From positions 16,422 through 80,421 of the forward strand of contig JAFGIX010000057.1 of assembly GCA_016929395.1 (NCBI GenBank): 64,000 nucleotides of DNA, in the 5' to 3' direction. The DNA comes from Candidatus Zymogenus saltonus (GTDB taxonomy: Bacteria; Desulfobacterota; Zymogenia; Zymogenales; Zymogenaceae). This document shows positions 1 to 9,766 of this stretch, piece after piece (position 1 is the first letter of the stretch; each line of letters opens with the position of its first letter). A program made the position numbers and the translations under genes. The notes under the pieces are model-generated. The model was not told where the DNA came from. It made no database searches and was given only the letters and a program-made list of their open reading frames with translations.

Positions 1-998
1 TTAAAGAGAAAGGGCACGACCTCTTGGGCGTAACGTTCGAGATGTTCGACGAGGGGGGAGAGGGCAAAGGAGGTCGCTCGGCGGAGCAAGCGGGGAGGGT
101 TGCAGAATCAATCGGCATTCCCCACAAGACGGTTCGGATTCACGACCTATTTAAAAAAAGGGTCGTCTCATATTTTATTGAGGAGTACCTGAAGGGAAGG
201 ACCCCTGTTCCATGCGCACTCTGCAACAAGTTCGTCAAGTTTGGCCACCTCATATCCATTGCAAGAGACGAAGGTTTCAGATTCATCGCCACCGGACATT
301 ACGCAAGGGCGGTGGAAGCGCAAGGGGGGTATCTGCTGAAGAAGGGGATCGACACGGAGAGGGATCAGTCCTACTTCCTCTCCCGGCTCGGCCAGGAAGA
401 GCTGATCCGGGTTATCTTTCCCCTGGGGGAGCTCAAAAAAGACCGGGTCAGGGAAATTTCATCGGAAATAAAGCTCCCGGCGATCCCTTTGGAGAGCAGG
501 GAGATATGTTTTATCTCCAACATTGGAAATAAAAGCTACAGGGACTTCATTGAGAAGGAGATCGATAAAAGCGGTGCCGACGGGGGAGGGGAGATAGTGG
601 ACGCTTCGGGGAGGGTTTTGGGAAAACACAACGGTTACTATCACTTCACGGTGGGTCAGAGAAGGGGAATCGGGATACCCTCCGAGGAACCTTACTACGT
701 CATGAGGATAGACGCAGAAGAAAGGAGTGTTGTCGTGGGGAAAAGGGATTCCTTGCTCGAGAGGGATGTTACGGCGACGGACTTCAGCTGGGTGTCGGGG
801 ATAAGGCCGAAAGATGACCAGATCAGGGTCTCCGGGATGATCCGATACAACCAGTCTCCGGGGCTGGGCATTGCAATAATCGAAGACCATGACAGGGTAA
901 CGGTAAGGTTTGACAAGCCCAGGTTTGCGCCGGCTCCGGGACAGATCCTCGCAATTTATAAAGACGACACCCTCCTGGGGGGTGGGTTCATATCGTGA
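1..998 (+). CDS. mnmA: tRNA-specific 2-thiouridylase MnmA (5'-truncated by window edge)
   Basis: MnmA transfers sulfur to C2 of the wobble uridine in Lys, Glu and Gln tRNAs, using ATP to adenylate the base. The reading frame is open from base 3 with no upstream start, so the N-terminal PP-loop (SGGVDS) lies outside the window. Both cysteines of the catalytic pair are visible: CALCNKFVKF (nucleophile region) and SREICFIS (persulfide cysteine). The central tRNA-binding part with TGHYA, the FTVGQRRGIG motif and the C-terminal beta-barrel are intact. The stop codon overlaps the GTG start of mtaB by 4 bp, so the two tRNA-thiolation genes are translationally coupled. Identification is secure; only the start is missing. 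Confidence 0.95.
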   Translation, partial: KEKGHDLLGVTFEMFDEGGEGKGGRSAEQAGRVAESIGIPHKTVRIHDLFKKRVVSYFIEEYLKGRTPVPCALCNKFVKFGHLISIARDEGFRFIATGHYARAVEAQGGYLLKKGIDTERDQSYFLSRLGQEELIRVIFPLGELKKDRVREISSEIKLPAIPLESREICFISNIGNKSYRDFIEKEIDKSGADGGGEIVDASGRVLGKHNGYYHFTVGQRRGIGIPSEEPYYVMRIDAEERSVVVGKRDSLLERDVTATDFSWVSGIRPKDDQIRVSGMIRYNQSPGLGIAIIEDHDRVTVRFDKPRFAPAPGQILAIYKDDTLLGGGFIS

Positions 999-2302
999 AG
1001 AAAAGCGTGAAGGACAGGGTCTCCATCGTAACGCTTGGGTGCAAGGTAAACTACACGGAGAGTGTGGAGATCTCGGATAAATTGATTGAGAGGGGCTATC
1101 GGGTTTACCACGGACTCAATCCCTCAGACCTCGTCATCGTAAACGGATGCACGGTGACGTCGAAGGCCGATTACCAATCAAGACAGGCGATAAGGAGGGC
1201 GAACAGGGAGATTCCGGGAACGCCCGTGATGGTGATCGGATGCGGGGCCGCCGTGCACCCGGAGAAGATGGAGGCCGCGGGAGAGGTGGCGTCCGCACAC
1301 CCGGTACGGGATGTGGATAGTATCTGCGATACGGTGTCATCCCTTATCGGCAGCCCGGCAAAAAGCGATTCAGGCCCCGAATTCAAAGGGAGGACGAGGG
1401 CCTTTTTGAAAATACAGGACGGCTGCGACTCCTTCTGCACCTACTGCATCGTGCCGTACGCCAGGGGGAGGGAGCGAAGTGTCGATACGGGGGAGGTCAT
1501 CGATCGAATCGAGAGATTCGTCGATAAGGGATACAAGGAGATCGTCCTTGTGGGGATCAACCTCGGCAGATACGGGGCGGGTCTCAACGGTGGGAAAAGG
1601 GGAGGGGGGGGGAGAGTAAATCTGGCCTTCCTCCTCGAATCGATAGTAAGGAAAGATTTGCCGATCAGGATAAGGCTGAGCTCCATCGAGCCTGTTGATC
1701 TGACGACGGATCTCGTATCGGTAATCTCGGAGTCGAAAAAGGTCGCTCCGCATCTCCACGTCCCTCTCCAGAGCGGCGACAATTCCATCCTGAAGGCGAT
1801 GGGAAGGCCTTATACCCCCGACCATTTTATCGAGAGGGTGAACGAGGCCGTGAGCGCTTTTTCGGAAAGCCGAGGCGGGATCGCCCCGTCCCTCGGCGTC
1901 GACGTGATGGTCGGTTTTCCGGGAGAGGGAGAGGAGCAGTTTGAAAACACAATTAAGACGCTAAGGGAGATTCCCGCAACGTACCTTCACGTCTTTCCAT
2001 ACTCCTTAAGGCCAAAGACTCCCGCATCAAAGATGAGGGGGCAGGTCAGGGGCGATATAAAGAGGGAGAGGGTCAGGCGCCTGAAGGGGCTGGACGCGGA
2101 GATGAGATCGAGATATATGGGGTCGGCCGTCGGAAAAATGCTCACCGTCCTCGGGGAGAGGTGTTTGGACGGGCTCCTTACTGGAAAATCGGAGAACTAC
2201 CTGAAGGTCTCCTTTCGGGGGAAACCGGAGGAGACAAACCGTTTTTTTGATGTAAAAATAGAGAGTGTCTCAAGGGACGGGCTTTATGGAGAAAGAGCTT
2301 AA
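995..2302 (+). CDS. mtaB: tRNA t6A37 methylthiotransferase MtaB
   Basis: Radical-SAM methylthiotransferase that converts t6A to ms2t6A at position 37 of ANN-decoding tRNAs. The N-terminal MTTase domain carries three cluster cysteines (LGCKVN, VNGCTVT, VIGCGA). The radical SAM CX3CX2C motif sits in DGCDSFCTYCIVPYARGRERS, which with the following layout points to the MtaB rather than the MiaB or RimO subfamily. A TRAM-like C-terminal region follows. At 435 aa it has the normal family length. The GTG start overlaps the mnmA stop, and the 3' end overlaps rnc, so it sits inside a tight tRNA/rRNA maturation operon. Confidence 0.93.
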   Translation: MKKSVKDRVSIVTLGCKVNYTESVEISDKLIERGYRVYHGLNPSDLVIVNGCTVTSKADYQSRQAIRRANREIPGTPVMVIGCGAAVHPEKMEAAGEVASAHPVRDVDSICDTVSSLIGSPAKSDSGPEFKGRTRAFLKIQDGCDSFCTYCIVPYARGRERSVDTGEVIDRIERFVDKGYKEIVLVGINLGRYGAGLNGGKRGGGGRVNLAFLLESIVRKDLPIRIRLSSIEPVDLTTDLVSVISESKKVAPHLHVPLQSGDNSILKAMGRPYTPDHFIERVNEAVSAFSESRGGIAPSLGVDVMVGFPGEGEEQFENTIKTLREIPATYLHVFPYSLRPKTPASKMRGQVRGDIKRERVRRLKGLDAEMRSRYMGSAVGKMLTVLGERCLDGLLTGKSENYLKVSFRGKPEETNRFFDVKIESVSRDGLYGERA

Positions 2303-2963
2303 AGAACTGGAAGATATGATTAAATACACCTTCAGGGACAAGGACCTCCTGAGGCTTTCCCTCACACACAGCTCTTATGTGAAAGGGGAGGATGTCTTTG
2401 GAAACGAGAGGCTGGAGTTCGTCGGGGACGCGATTCTTGACCTTGTGATCGCAAAGGCGCTCTTCGAGCTTTATCCCGATAGGGACGAGGGGTGGCTTAC
2501 ACAGGTAAGGTCGGGCTTGGTGGACGATCAGACCCTTTTTGCGAAGGCCGAATCGCTTGGTCTTGGGGAATACATCGTTTTGGGCAAGGGAGAGGCTTCT
2601 CAGGGCGGCAGGACAAAACCCTCGATACTCTCCGGCGCCTACGAGTCCCTTGTCGGTGCCATCTTTTTGGACGGTGGATACGAAGCTTGCGAATCTTTTG
2701 TAAAAAGCGAGTTTCAGAGCGTCTTGATAGTCGATGACGACCACGACCCCAAAAACGCAAAGTCGGTGCTCCAAGAGATCGTGCAGAAGGAATCGGGCGA
2801 CCTCCCGAAATACGAGGTGATATCGGAAGAGGGGCCTGATCACAAGAGGAAATTTGTCGTAGCGGTTTATATAGACGGAGTGGAAAAGGGAAGGGGGGAG
2901 GGGAGGAGCAAAAAGGAGGCGGAGATGGCCGCCGCATCCTCCGCCCTCGATATTGAAGAATGA
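2286..2963 (+). CDS. rnc: Ribonuclease III
   Basis: Endonuclease for double-stranded RNA, used in rRNA and mRNA processing. The catalytic domain has the signature NERLEFVGDAILDLV with its acidic metal ligands, and a second acidic site in GAYESLVGAIFLDGG. A C-terminal dsRNA-binding domain ends in KGRGEGRSKKEAEMAAA. I chose the ATG at 2286, which follows an AGGGA ribosome site and gives 225 aa; an in-frame start at 2265 adds only seven residues that do not resemble the family. It overlaps the mtaB end and the next gene's start, consistent with operon transcription. Confidence 0.95.
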   Translation: MEKELKELEDMIKYTFRDKDLLRLSLTHSSYVKGEDVFGNERLEFVGDAILDLVIAKALFELYPDRDEGWLTQVRSGLVDDQTLFAKAESLGLGEYIVLGKGEASQGGRTKPSILSGAYESLVGAIFLDGGYEACESFVKSEFQSVLIVDDDHDPKNAKSVLQEIVQKESGDLPKYEVISEEGPDHKRKFVVAVYIDGVEKGRGEGRSKKEAEMAAASSALDIEE

Positions 2964-3982
2964 AGCGTCTCAAGAGATTTATCATACCGATATTTATTCC
3001 GAATGCGGGGTGCCCCCATCTTTGTGTCTTTTGCGATCAGAAAGAGGTGACCGGATTCAGATCGAACAAGGTAAACGCAAAGACGATATACGACACCGTA
3101 AACGGCTACCTCGACACGAGACCGGATTGGGAAGATGAGGTGGAGCTTGCCTATTTCGGGGGGAGCTTCACCTCGCTTTCGATGAAGAGGCAAAATGAGC
3201 TTCTCAAGGCGGGCTTCGACCTGATAGAAAAGGGGCTTGTCGATTGCCTTAGACTCTCCACCCGCCCCGACTCTATAAGCGAGAGGGTGCTCGAAAATCT
3301 CTTGTCTCATGGGGTCAGGACGGTCGAGATCGGCGTGCAGTCAATGGTGGATGAAATCTTGAAAAATGCAAACAGGGGACACACTGCCGAGGACACGATC
3401 AGGGCGGTCGAGCTCATTTCCAAATATCCCCTTTCCTGGATAGCCCAGATGATGCCCGGTCTTCCTGGGGACACCGAGGAGACGGTCCTATACACGGGCA
3501 GAAAGGTGGCGGAGTTAAAGCCCGATGGGGTGAGGATCTACCCGACCTTGGTCGTAAAGGGAACCGAGCTGGAGAGGCTTTACAGGGCGGGCAAGTATCA
3601 ACCCGCCTCCATTGACGACATGATTTCGATCCTGAAGAAGCTGGTTCTACTGTTTGACGGGGAGTCGATCCCTATAATAAGGATTGGCCTGAAGCCTTCA
3701 AAGGAGCTCGAGGAGAGCGTAATCTCGGGGCCGTATCATCCATCCATCGGGGCATTGGTTTTGGAATCTATCATGTATGACAGGATGTCATCTGCGGTTG
3801 GGGAATTGAGATTCATCCCCGATCCCCTTACAATAAGGGTAAACCCGAGCCGCATATCGACAGCCGTCGGGAACAACAAGATTAACATTATCAACCTGAA
3901 ACGGGAATACAAGCTTAAAGGTCTAAAGGTTATGCAGGATGAAAAACTGAGAGAGGGAGAGGTGGCAATCGATGGCATATAG
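2960..3982 (+). CDS. Elp3-like radical SAM protein
   Basis: Radical SAM protein of the Elp3/COG1243-like group, without an acetyltransferase domain (340 aa). The cluster motif CX3CX2C is in NAGCPHLCVFCDQ near residue 18. FGGSFT and a GVQS-type strand follow, as in Elp3 and HemN-like enzymes, then a MPGLPGDT loop. In deltaproteobacteria this family sits between rnc and era, as here; it overlaps both neighbours by 4-11 bp. The substrate is unknown to me; a tRNA or rRNA modification role is only an inference from the neighbours and the fold. Confidence 0.82.
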   Translation: MKRLKRFIIPIFIPNAGCPHLCVFCDQKEVTGFRSNKVNAKTIYDTVNGYLDTRPDWEDEVELAYFGGSFTSLSMKRQNELLKAGFDLIEKGLVDCLRLSTRPDSISERVLENLLSHGVRTVEIGVQSMVDEILKNANRGHTAEDTIRAVELISKYPLSWIAQMMPGLPGDTEETVLYTGRKVAELKPDGVRIYPTLVVKGTELERLYRAGKYQPASIDDMISILKKLVLLFDGESIPIIRIGLKPSKELEESVISGPYHPSIGALVLESIMYDRMSSAVGELRFIPDPLTIRVNPSRISTAVGNNKINIINLKREYKLKGLKVMQDEKLREGEVAIDGI

Positions 3983-4916
3983 GTGCGGCTTCATAGTCCT
4001 GATGGGGAGGACGAACGTAGGAAAGTCCACGCTGATGAACAGGCTCCTGAGCGAGAAGGTGTCCATCATCTCGCCCAAGCCCCAGACGACGCGAAACAGG
4101 ATCATGGGGATATTGACGGAGGGCAAAAACCAGATGATCTTTGTCGACACCCCCGGCATACACAAGGGGGAAAAGTCGCTCAATAAATTCATGAACAGGA
4201 CCGCCAGAGAAGCCGCGGTCGACTCGGACATACTGGTTCTGATGATAGACGTGTCAAGGGAATTGGAGAGGAAGCTCGAACACGACGAGGACATATCGGA
4301 AGACAAGCTTCTTCATCCGATCGACGTTGAGATGATCAAGGGCCTTTCGGGTCAGGGGCCGCCCAGGATACTCCTCATCAACAAGATAGACACGATCTCA
4401 AAATCGGCGGTTCTCCCCATAATGGAGTGGGTCGACACGCTTTCCATCTTCGATGTCATCGTTCCGATTTCCGCCCTTAGCGGGGACGGGATAGTTGAGT
4501 TTAAATCGGAGATTCTAAGACTTCTTCCCGAATCCCCGCACCTCTTTCCCGATGACGACCTCACCGATCAGAGCGAGCGGTTCATAGCTGAAGAGATCAT
4601 AAGGGAGAAGGTATTTCAGCTTACAAAGCAGGAGATACCATACTCGACGGCCGTCGTCGTCGAGCAATTTTCCGAGGATATCGAAAGAGAGGACGGGGGA
4701 CTTCTTTCAATCTCCGCCTTAATCTATGTGGAGAAGGAGTCACAAAAGGGGATCGTGATAGGAAAGGGGGGAGCGATGATTAAAAAGATAGGGACAAAGG
4801 CGAGGGAAGACCTGGAGCTGTTTTTTGAAACAAAGGTCTTTTTGGATGTCAGGGTAAAGGTGTTGAAGGACTGGTCGAAGAGGGAAGACGGGATAAAGAA
4901 AATGGGGTACAGATAG
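3972..4916 (+). CDS. era: GTPase Era
   Basis: Ras-like GTPase that binds the 3' end of 16S rRNA during 30S assembly. Seen directly: G1 GRTNVGKST at residues 12-20, G3 DTPGIH, G4 NKID, and a C-terminal KH domain with GIVIGKGGAMIKKIG. The length of 314 aa includes a short extra segment (about residues 96-115, ERKLEHDEDISEDKL) between G3 and G4, slightly longer than E. coli Era (301 aa). The start ATG overlaps the upstream gene by 11 bp, and the stop TAG is directly followed by der. Confidence 0.95.
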   Translation: MAYRCGFIVLMGRTNVGKSTLMNRLLSEKVSIISPKPQTTRNRIMGILTEGKNQMIFVDTPGIHKGEKSLNKFMNRTAREAAVDSDILVLMIDVSRELERKLEHDEDISEDKLLHPIDVEMIKGLSGQGPPRILLINKIDTISKSAVLPIMEWVDTLSIFDVIVPISALSGDGIVEFKSEILRLLPESPHLFPDDDLTDQSERFIAEEIIREKVFQLTKQEIPYSTAVVVEQFSEDIEREDGGLLSISALIYVEKESQKGIVIGKGGAMIKKIGTKAREDLELFFETKVFLDVRVKVLKDWSKREDGIKKMGYR

Positions 4917-6242
4917 ATGACAGCTCAGCGAAAAAAGATACTTGCGATCGTGGGAAGGCCGAACGTTGGTAAATCGACCCTCTTCAACAGACTTTTGGGG
5001 AGCAAAAGGGCCATCGTAGAGGACATCCCCGGGGTCACCAGGGACAGGATATACGCAGAGGCATCCTGGGATGATTGCGTGTATATCCTGATGGACACGG
5101 GGGGGCTTTTGCCCAAGACAGAAACGGTTATCGAGAAGGGAGTGGATACGATGGCCAGGCTTGCCGTGGAAGAAGCGGATGTTGTGCTTTTCCTTATGGA
5201 CGGCAGGGAGGGGCTCCACCCCAACGACAGTGATGTCTTTGGTATTCTGAGAAGATCGGGAAAACCGGTGTTTCCGGTTGTAAACAAGATAGACGGCCCG
5301 AGACAGGAAGGCGACCTCTACGAGTTCTACGGGCTGGGCGTTGATAATCTCTATCCCGTCTCGGCACAGCACAAGCTGGGGATAGGCGGGTTAATGGATG
5401 ATGTTGTCGAGCACCTGACTTCAGAAAAGGCAACGGAAGACCAAGACCCAAGGATAAAAAGGGTGGCCGTGGTGGGGAGGCCCAACGTGGGGAAGTCCTC
5501 TCTTGTCAACAGGCTCTTGGGATATGAGAGGGTTCTCGTGGACGAAGTCCCGGGGACCACGAGAGACTCCGTTGATACAAAGATAGTCAAAGACGGGAAT
5601 CCTTATATAATTATCGATACGGCGGGGATCAGGAGAAAGAGCAGGATCTCATTTATAGTAGAGAGATTCAGTGTTGTTGAATCGCTGAAGAGCATAGACA
5701 GGTCTGATGTGGCCCTCATAATGCTGGACGCTTTGGAGGGAGCGACTGATCAGGACAAGAGGGTGGCGGGATTTGTCCACGAGAAGGGGAAGGGCGCGGT
5801 CATCCTTGTAAACAAGTGGGACCTTATTGAGAAAGACAACGAGACCGCGGGAAGGCACGCAGTTTCGATACTTGAAGACATGAAACAGATCGCCTATGCC
5901 CCACTGATTTTTATTTCCGCGGTTACCGGGAAGAACCTTCACAGAATATTTTCCGCCGTGGATTCCGTTTTTGAAGAGAGGGGAAAGCGTATCGTAACGG
6001 CCGAGTTGAACTCATTTTTTGAAACGGTCAAAAAGGAGCACTCACCGCCCTTTCACAGGGGCCGGGAAGTGAAGCTTTACTATATTACACAGGTCGGGAA
6101 ATCACCCCCGAGGTTTGTCATTTTTACCAATAACCCGAAGGGGATAAAACCTTCATACGAGAGGTATATAGTAAATCGTCTTCGAGAACGCTACGGTTTT
6201 TCAGGAACGCCCATAAAGGTTTTCTTCAGAAAAAGAGATTGA
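4917..6242 (+). CDS. der: GTPase Der (EngA)
   Basis: Double-GTPase needed for 50S subunit maturation. Two complete G domains are visible: the first with GRPNVGKST and DTGG, the second with GRPNVGKSS, DTAGIRRKSR and NKWD, followed by the KH-like C-terminal domain (GTPIKVFFRKR). The length of 441 aa is normal. It starts immediately after the era stop and is the last gene of the mnmA-der operon; the next gene has its own promoter. Confidence 0.96.
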   Translation: MTAQRKKILAIVGRPNVGKSTLFNRLLGSKRAIVEDIPGVTRDRIYAEASWDDCVYILMDTGGLLPKTETVIEKGVDTMARLAVEEADVVLFLMDGREGLHPNDSDVFGILRRSGKPVFPVVNKIDGPRQEGDLYEFYGLGVDNLYPVSAQHKLGIGGLMDDVVEHLTSEKATEDQDPRIKRVAVVGRPNVGKSSLVNRLLGYERVLVDEVPGTTRDSVDTKIVKDGNPYIIIDTAGIRRKSRISFIVERFSVVESLKSIDRSDVALIMLDALEGATDQDKRVAGFVHEKGKGAVILVNKWDLIEKDNETAGRHAVSILEDMKQIAYAPLIFISAVTGKNLHRIFSAVDSVFEERGKRIVTAELNSFFETVKKEHSPPFHRGREVKLYYITQVGKSPPRFVIFTNNPKGIKPSYERYIVNRLRERYGFSGTPIKVFFRKRD

Positions 6243-6282
6243 TTTCTCCAGACATATATGATATATTTGTACGAATTAATCC

Positions 6283-6310
6283 TTGACAAATTTCATTTTT
6301 TGATTAGAAT
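6283..6310 (+). promoter_or_regulatory. Sigma-70-type promoter of liv operon 1
   Basis: TTGACA at 6283-6288 and TAGAAT at 6305-6310 with a 16-bp spacer, in an AT-rich gap after der and about 45 bp before livK. The match to consensus is 11 of 12. A GGAGGA ribosome site follows at about 6343. Confidence 0.72.
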
Positions 6311-6355
6311 TAGTCATTAAGAGGTCAGTTTTTTCCCTTTAATGGAGGATAAAAT

Positions 6356-7546
6356 ATGAAGAAACTGTTGAATTTTAGACTTCTGATTTTTATTTCGATC
6401 CTCGCAATATCGTCCGCGCTTATTTTTGCGGCCTGCGAGAAAAAACCGGAACCGGCCACCGGACCCGAAGAGGCAACCGGTCCGATCAAGATCGGCTTTG
6501 CCGGGCCCATGTCCGGTGACGCCGCAGCATACGGCGAAATCATCAGAAACGGCATAATGATGAAGATCGAGGAAATCAACGAAGCAGGCGGTATTAACGG
6601 AAGGATGCTCGAACTTGTTGTGGGCGATGAGCTCTGCGATCCGAAAGAGGCCGCGACTATTGCCCAGAAATTTGCGAGCGACAAAGAAATTTTGGCAGTT
6701 ATCGGTCACGTATGCAGCTCCGCTACCTTGGCGGCCCTTCCCTACTACAAAGACGCGGGACTGCCAGCCGTATCGCCGACGGCCACCAATGTGGACGTAT
6801 GTAAAAAGAGCGAGTGGATGTTCAGGGATGTATACAGGGACGATTTCCAGGGCGAATTCATAGCCAAGTATGCCAAGGAGGTTCTGGGACTCAATACCGT
6901 AGCCGTGTTCCACGAGAACAACGATTACGCCATCGGCCTTATGGAGGCGTTTAAAAAGGGCGCGGAAGAGGTAGGCCTTGAAGTTGTCGGAGTCGAGTCT
7001 TACGTGAAGGATACGGTTGACTTCACCCCGCAGCTCACCAAGTTCAAGCATCTTGCACCGGACGGCATTTTTATTGCCGGATACTATCAGCAGGGCGGAT
7101 TAATTTTAAATCAGGCTAAAAAGCTTGGTCTCACTTCTCAGTTCATGGGGGCTGACGGACTCAACAATCCTGAGCTTATCGAGATTGCGGGCAAGGAAGC
7201 CTCTGAAGGATTCATTGCAAGCTCTCCCTTCGTATATGAAGCCGCCGGCGGTGAGGCCCTGAAGTTTAAAAAGGATTTCGAGGCAAAGTACGACGGCATG
7301 ACTCCTGACTGGATGGCCGCCAACGGCTATGACGCTGTAGGCATAATCGCAAAGGCCATAGAGGAGTGCGGTGCCGACCGCGCCAAGATTCGCGAATGCC
7401 TTGCCGGAATGAACACTGAAGAAAAGGGTTACAAGGGAATCACCGGAGTCACCTTTTTTGACGAAAACGGCGACTGCCTGAAACCTGCCTACGTAAGCAT
7501 TATTAAAGCGGGGGAGTTTGTAGCAGCCGAAAAACAGATGTTTTAG
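6356..7546 (+). CDS. livK: Branched-chain amino-acid ABC transporter substrate-binding lipoprotein
   Basis: Periplasmic-binding-protein family (Leu/Ile/Val type, Peripla_BP_6), 396 aa. A signal peptide ends in a lipobox with Cys27 (IFAAC), so it should be membrane-anchored in the periplasm. The mature part begins with PIKIGFAGPMSGDAAAYG, the usual first strand and ligand loop, followed by the GHVCSSATLAA segment. It is the first gene of a complete livKHMGF set. The exact substrate cannot be read from sequence: Leu, Ile, Val or aromatic amino acids are all possible for this family. Confidence 0.92.
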   Translation: MKKLLNFRLLIFISILAISSALIFAACEKKPEPATGPEEATGPIKIGFAGPMSGDAAAYGEIIRNGIMMKIEEINEAGGINGRMLELVVGDELCDPKEAATIAQKFASDKEILAVIGHVCSSATLAALPYYKDAGLPAVSPTATNVDVCKKSEWMFRDVYRDDFQGEFIAKYAKEVLGLNTVAVFHENNDYAIGLMEAFKKGAEEVGLEVVGVESYVKDTVDFTPQLTKFKHLAPDGIFIAGYYQQGGLILNQAKKLGLTSQFMGADGLNNPELIEIAGKEASEGFIASSPFVYEAAGGEALKFKKDFEAKYDGMTPDWMAANGYDAVGIIAKAIEECGADRAKIRECLAGMNTEEKGYKGITGVTFFDENGDCLKPAYVSIIKAGEFVAAEKQMF

Positions 7547-7572
7547 ATCTTTTAGATTTATATCATCGAGGG

Positions 7573-7603
7573 TGGGGGAGGGCTAAATCAGAGCCCTCCC
7601 CCA
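7573..7603 (+). terminator. Strong stem-loop between livK and livH
   Basis: A 12-bp perfect stem (7573-7584 with 7592-7603, G/C-rich) with a 7-nt loop lies between the binding-protein gene and the permease genes. No clean T-run follows, so it probably acts as an attenuator or mRNA-stabilising element rather than a full terminator. A comparable hairpin occupies the same place in the second liv operon (16661-16696). Confidence 0.6.
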
Positions 7604-7623
7604 ATTTATGAGAAGGAAGATGA

Positions 7624-8565
7624 ATGGGAATGGTCTTTGATCAACTTATAGGCAATTTTAAACTAGGTATCGACTATGCTATAGAGCAGCTGATAAACGG
7701 TATAAATATCGGCGGAATCTATGCCCTAATAGCGGTTGGCTATACCATGGTATACGGCATCATTGAGCTCATCAATTTCGCCCACGGCGAGATTTACATG
7801 CTGGGCGCATATATGGCCTTTACGTTTTATGTCATGCTGCATCTACCGTTTCCGATTGCGGTATTGTTGAGTATTTTCACCTGTATGCTTTTGGGGATAC
7901 TTCTTGAGTTTGTCGCATATCGCCCCTTAAGAAACGCCCCACGCCTTGCGGCCCTTATAACGGCCATAGGGGCATCCCTTTTTCTGCAGAATTTGGCACT
8001 GATTATTTGGGGGGGGATCCCCAAATCATTTCCCGAACAAACATTGCCCGACTTTTTTCAATCCCCTATTATCACGATACACGGCAATGCGAACATATCC
8101 CTTTTGCAATACAACATTTTTTTTATTACGGTTTTTCTGATGCTGGGTCTTCATCTTTTGATCACAAGGACCAAGATCGGGACCGCAATGCGCGCATGTG
8201 CACAGGATAAAACAACCGCCTCCCTCATGGGCATAAACGTAAATCGCGTGATTACCTTTACCTTTGCCGTTGGATCGTCTCTTGGAGCCGTAGCGGGCAT
8301 ACTTGCGGGACTGTATTACAACATCATTAAACACACAATCGGCTATGTCGCGGGCGTAAAGGCGTTTGCGGCGGCCGTTCTCGGGGGAATAGGAAATGTC
8401 CCGGGGGCTATGCTGGGAGGCTTTGTCCTCGGAATCGCCGAGACATTTGGGGCCGGTTACATCTCCTCTCCATACAGGGACGGAATTGCCTACGCCGTTA
8501 TGATACTCGTGATTGTTTTCAGGCCATCCGGAATTTTAGGCAGGAAACAAACTGTGAAGGTGTAG
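7624..8565 (+). CDS. livH: Branched-chain amino-acid ABC transporter permease LivH
   Basis: Inner-membrane permease of the LivH family (313 aa), very hydrophobic throughout. Family landmarks are seen: NGINIGGIYALIAVGYTMVYGIIELINFAHGEIYMLGAY near the N-terminus and the cytoplasmic coupling loop with ACAQDKTTASLMGINVNR, then a GGIGNVPGAMLGG segment. The ATG follows AAGGAAG. It pairs with LivM, three bases downstream, to form the channel. Confidence 0.93.
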   Translation: MGMVFDQLIGNFKLGIDYAIEQLINGINIGGIYALIAVGYTMVYGIIELINFAHGEIYMLGAYMAFTFYVMLHLPFPIAVLLSIFTCMLLGILLEFVAYRPLRNAPRLAALITAIGASLFLQNLALIIWGGIPKSFPEQTLPDFFQSPIITIHGNANISLLQYNIFFITVFLMLGLHLLITRTKIGTAMRACAQDKTTASLMGINVNRVITFTFAVGSSLGAVAGILAGLYYNIIKHTIGYVAGVKAFAAAVLGGIGNVPGAMLGGFVLGIAETFGAGYISSPYRDGIAYAVMILVIVFRPSGILGRKQTVKV

Positions 8566-8568
8566 AGA

Positions 8569-9723
8569 ATGTTAAAGAGGATACCCAGATACAGTCCATT
8601 TAAAGACAAAGAGAAATTTTCTGCTATTTTTTCAGAGAATGTCAAATATTTCTACGTCGTGCTGTTTGTGCTTGCCTTTTTCATACCGGTCTTCATCCCA
8701 AATAAGTACGTAATACATACTTTTATCTCGGTTATGCTTTATATGGTGCTGGCCCTGGGACTCAACATAATACCCGGCTTCACGGGACTTTTAGACCTTG
8801 GGTATGTAGGCTTCTATGCGATCGGGGCATACACCGCGGCAACCATGACGTATCATTTAGGGACACTTGGCCCACCTTGGGGATTTTTGTCGAGTTTCTG
8901 GTTTATCCTGCCGATTGCCGCCCTTAACGGCGCCCTCTGGGGTATTCTTTTGGGCGTACCGACCCTGCGCCTGACGGGGGACTATTTTGCCATTGTGACG
9001 TTCGGATTTGCGTCCCTGGTGGAGTTGATTATTATAAATGAAATGTGGCTCACCAGAGGACCGATGGGGATCATAATGGATCATAAGCCTGTCATGAATT
9101 TGGCTTTTATGTATCCTCTGACCAAACACTTTTTCGCAGAGCCGATACGTTTTACATTAGTTGGCGACGCACCTTTTTTCTACATTCTATTATCTATAGT
9201 AATAATTACAATAATAATCATGAATCGCCTTGAAGACTCCAGGCTCGGCAGGGCATGGTTCGCAATCAGGGAAGACGAGATCGCCGCCGAGTGCAGCGGA
9301 ATAAACATCATGAAATATAAGGTAATAGCATTCGCCATCAGCGCATCCTTCGGCGGATTGGCTGGGTCCGTCTTCGCATTCTGGTTTATGTTCACGAGCC
9401 CGGAAAGCTTTAAATTTTGGGAGTCTATCCTGATACTCTGCATGGTGGTTTTGGGTGGAATGGGAAGCATACCGGGAGTTATTCTCGGGGCGCTTGTTCT
9501 GACCTCCCTTACGGAGGTCGTAAGGGAGTTACTTGATCCGTGGCCCGATCTTGTTCAAGCGAGGTTTTTAGTGTTTGGTGTGATATTAATCGTGATGATG
9601 CGGTTTAAGCCCGCAGGATTGATTCCGCTTTCGAGGGTCAAGAGAGAAATGGGATCAAGGGACAAATCGATAATAGACGCCATGAACGAGAGCTTTTACA
9701 AGTTCAAATCAGGTAAAGGATAG
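8569..9723 (+). CDS. livM: Branched-chain amino-acid ABC transporter permease LivM
   Basis: Second permease of the importer (384 aa). It has the LivM landmarks LGLNIIPGFTGLLDLGYVGFYAIGAYTAA, the coupling loop AIREDEIAAECSGINIMKYK and VLGGMGSIPGVILGA. Multiple membrane spans start after about 25 polar residues. It is longer than the LivM of the second operon (366 aa) because of an insertion around residues 170-200. It begins 3 bp after livH. Confidence 0.93.
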   Translation: MLKRIPRYSPFKDKEKFSAIFSENVKYFYVVLFVLAFFIPVFIPNKYVIHTFISVMLYMVLALGLNIIPGFTGLLDLGYVGFYAIGAYTAATMTYHLGTLGPPWGFLSSFWFILPIAALNGALWGILLGVPTLRLTGDYFAIVTFGFASLVELIIINEMWLTRGPMGIIMDHKPVMNLAFMYPLTKHFFAEPIRFTLVGDAPFFYILLSIVIITIIIMNRLEDSRLGRAWFAIREDEIAAECSGINIMKYKVIAFAISASFGGLAGSVFAFWFMFTSPESFKFWESILILCMVVLGGMGSIPGVILGALVLTSLTEVVRELLDPWPDLVQARFLVFGVILIVMMRFKPAGLIPLSRVKREMGSRDKSIIDAMNESFYKFKSGKG

Positions 9724-9766
9724 ATTATTTGGTCAGGGTCAATTGGTTTAGATTGCAAAGATAGTG

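Noticed and set aside
1370..1825. Long antisense frames within mtaB and other core genes
   Set aside because: Typical shadow frames opposite strongly coding genes, with no domain features.
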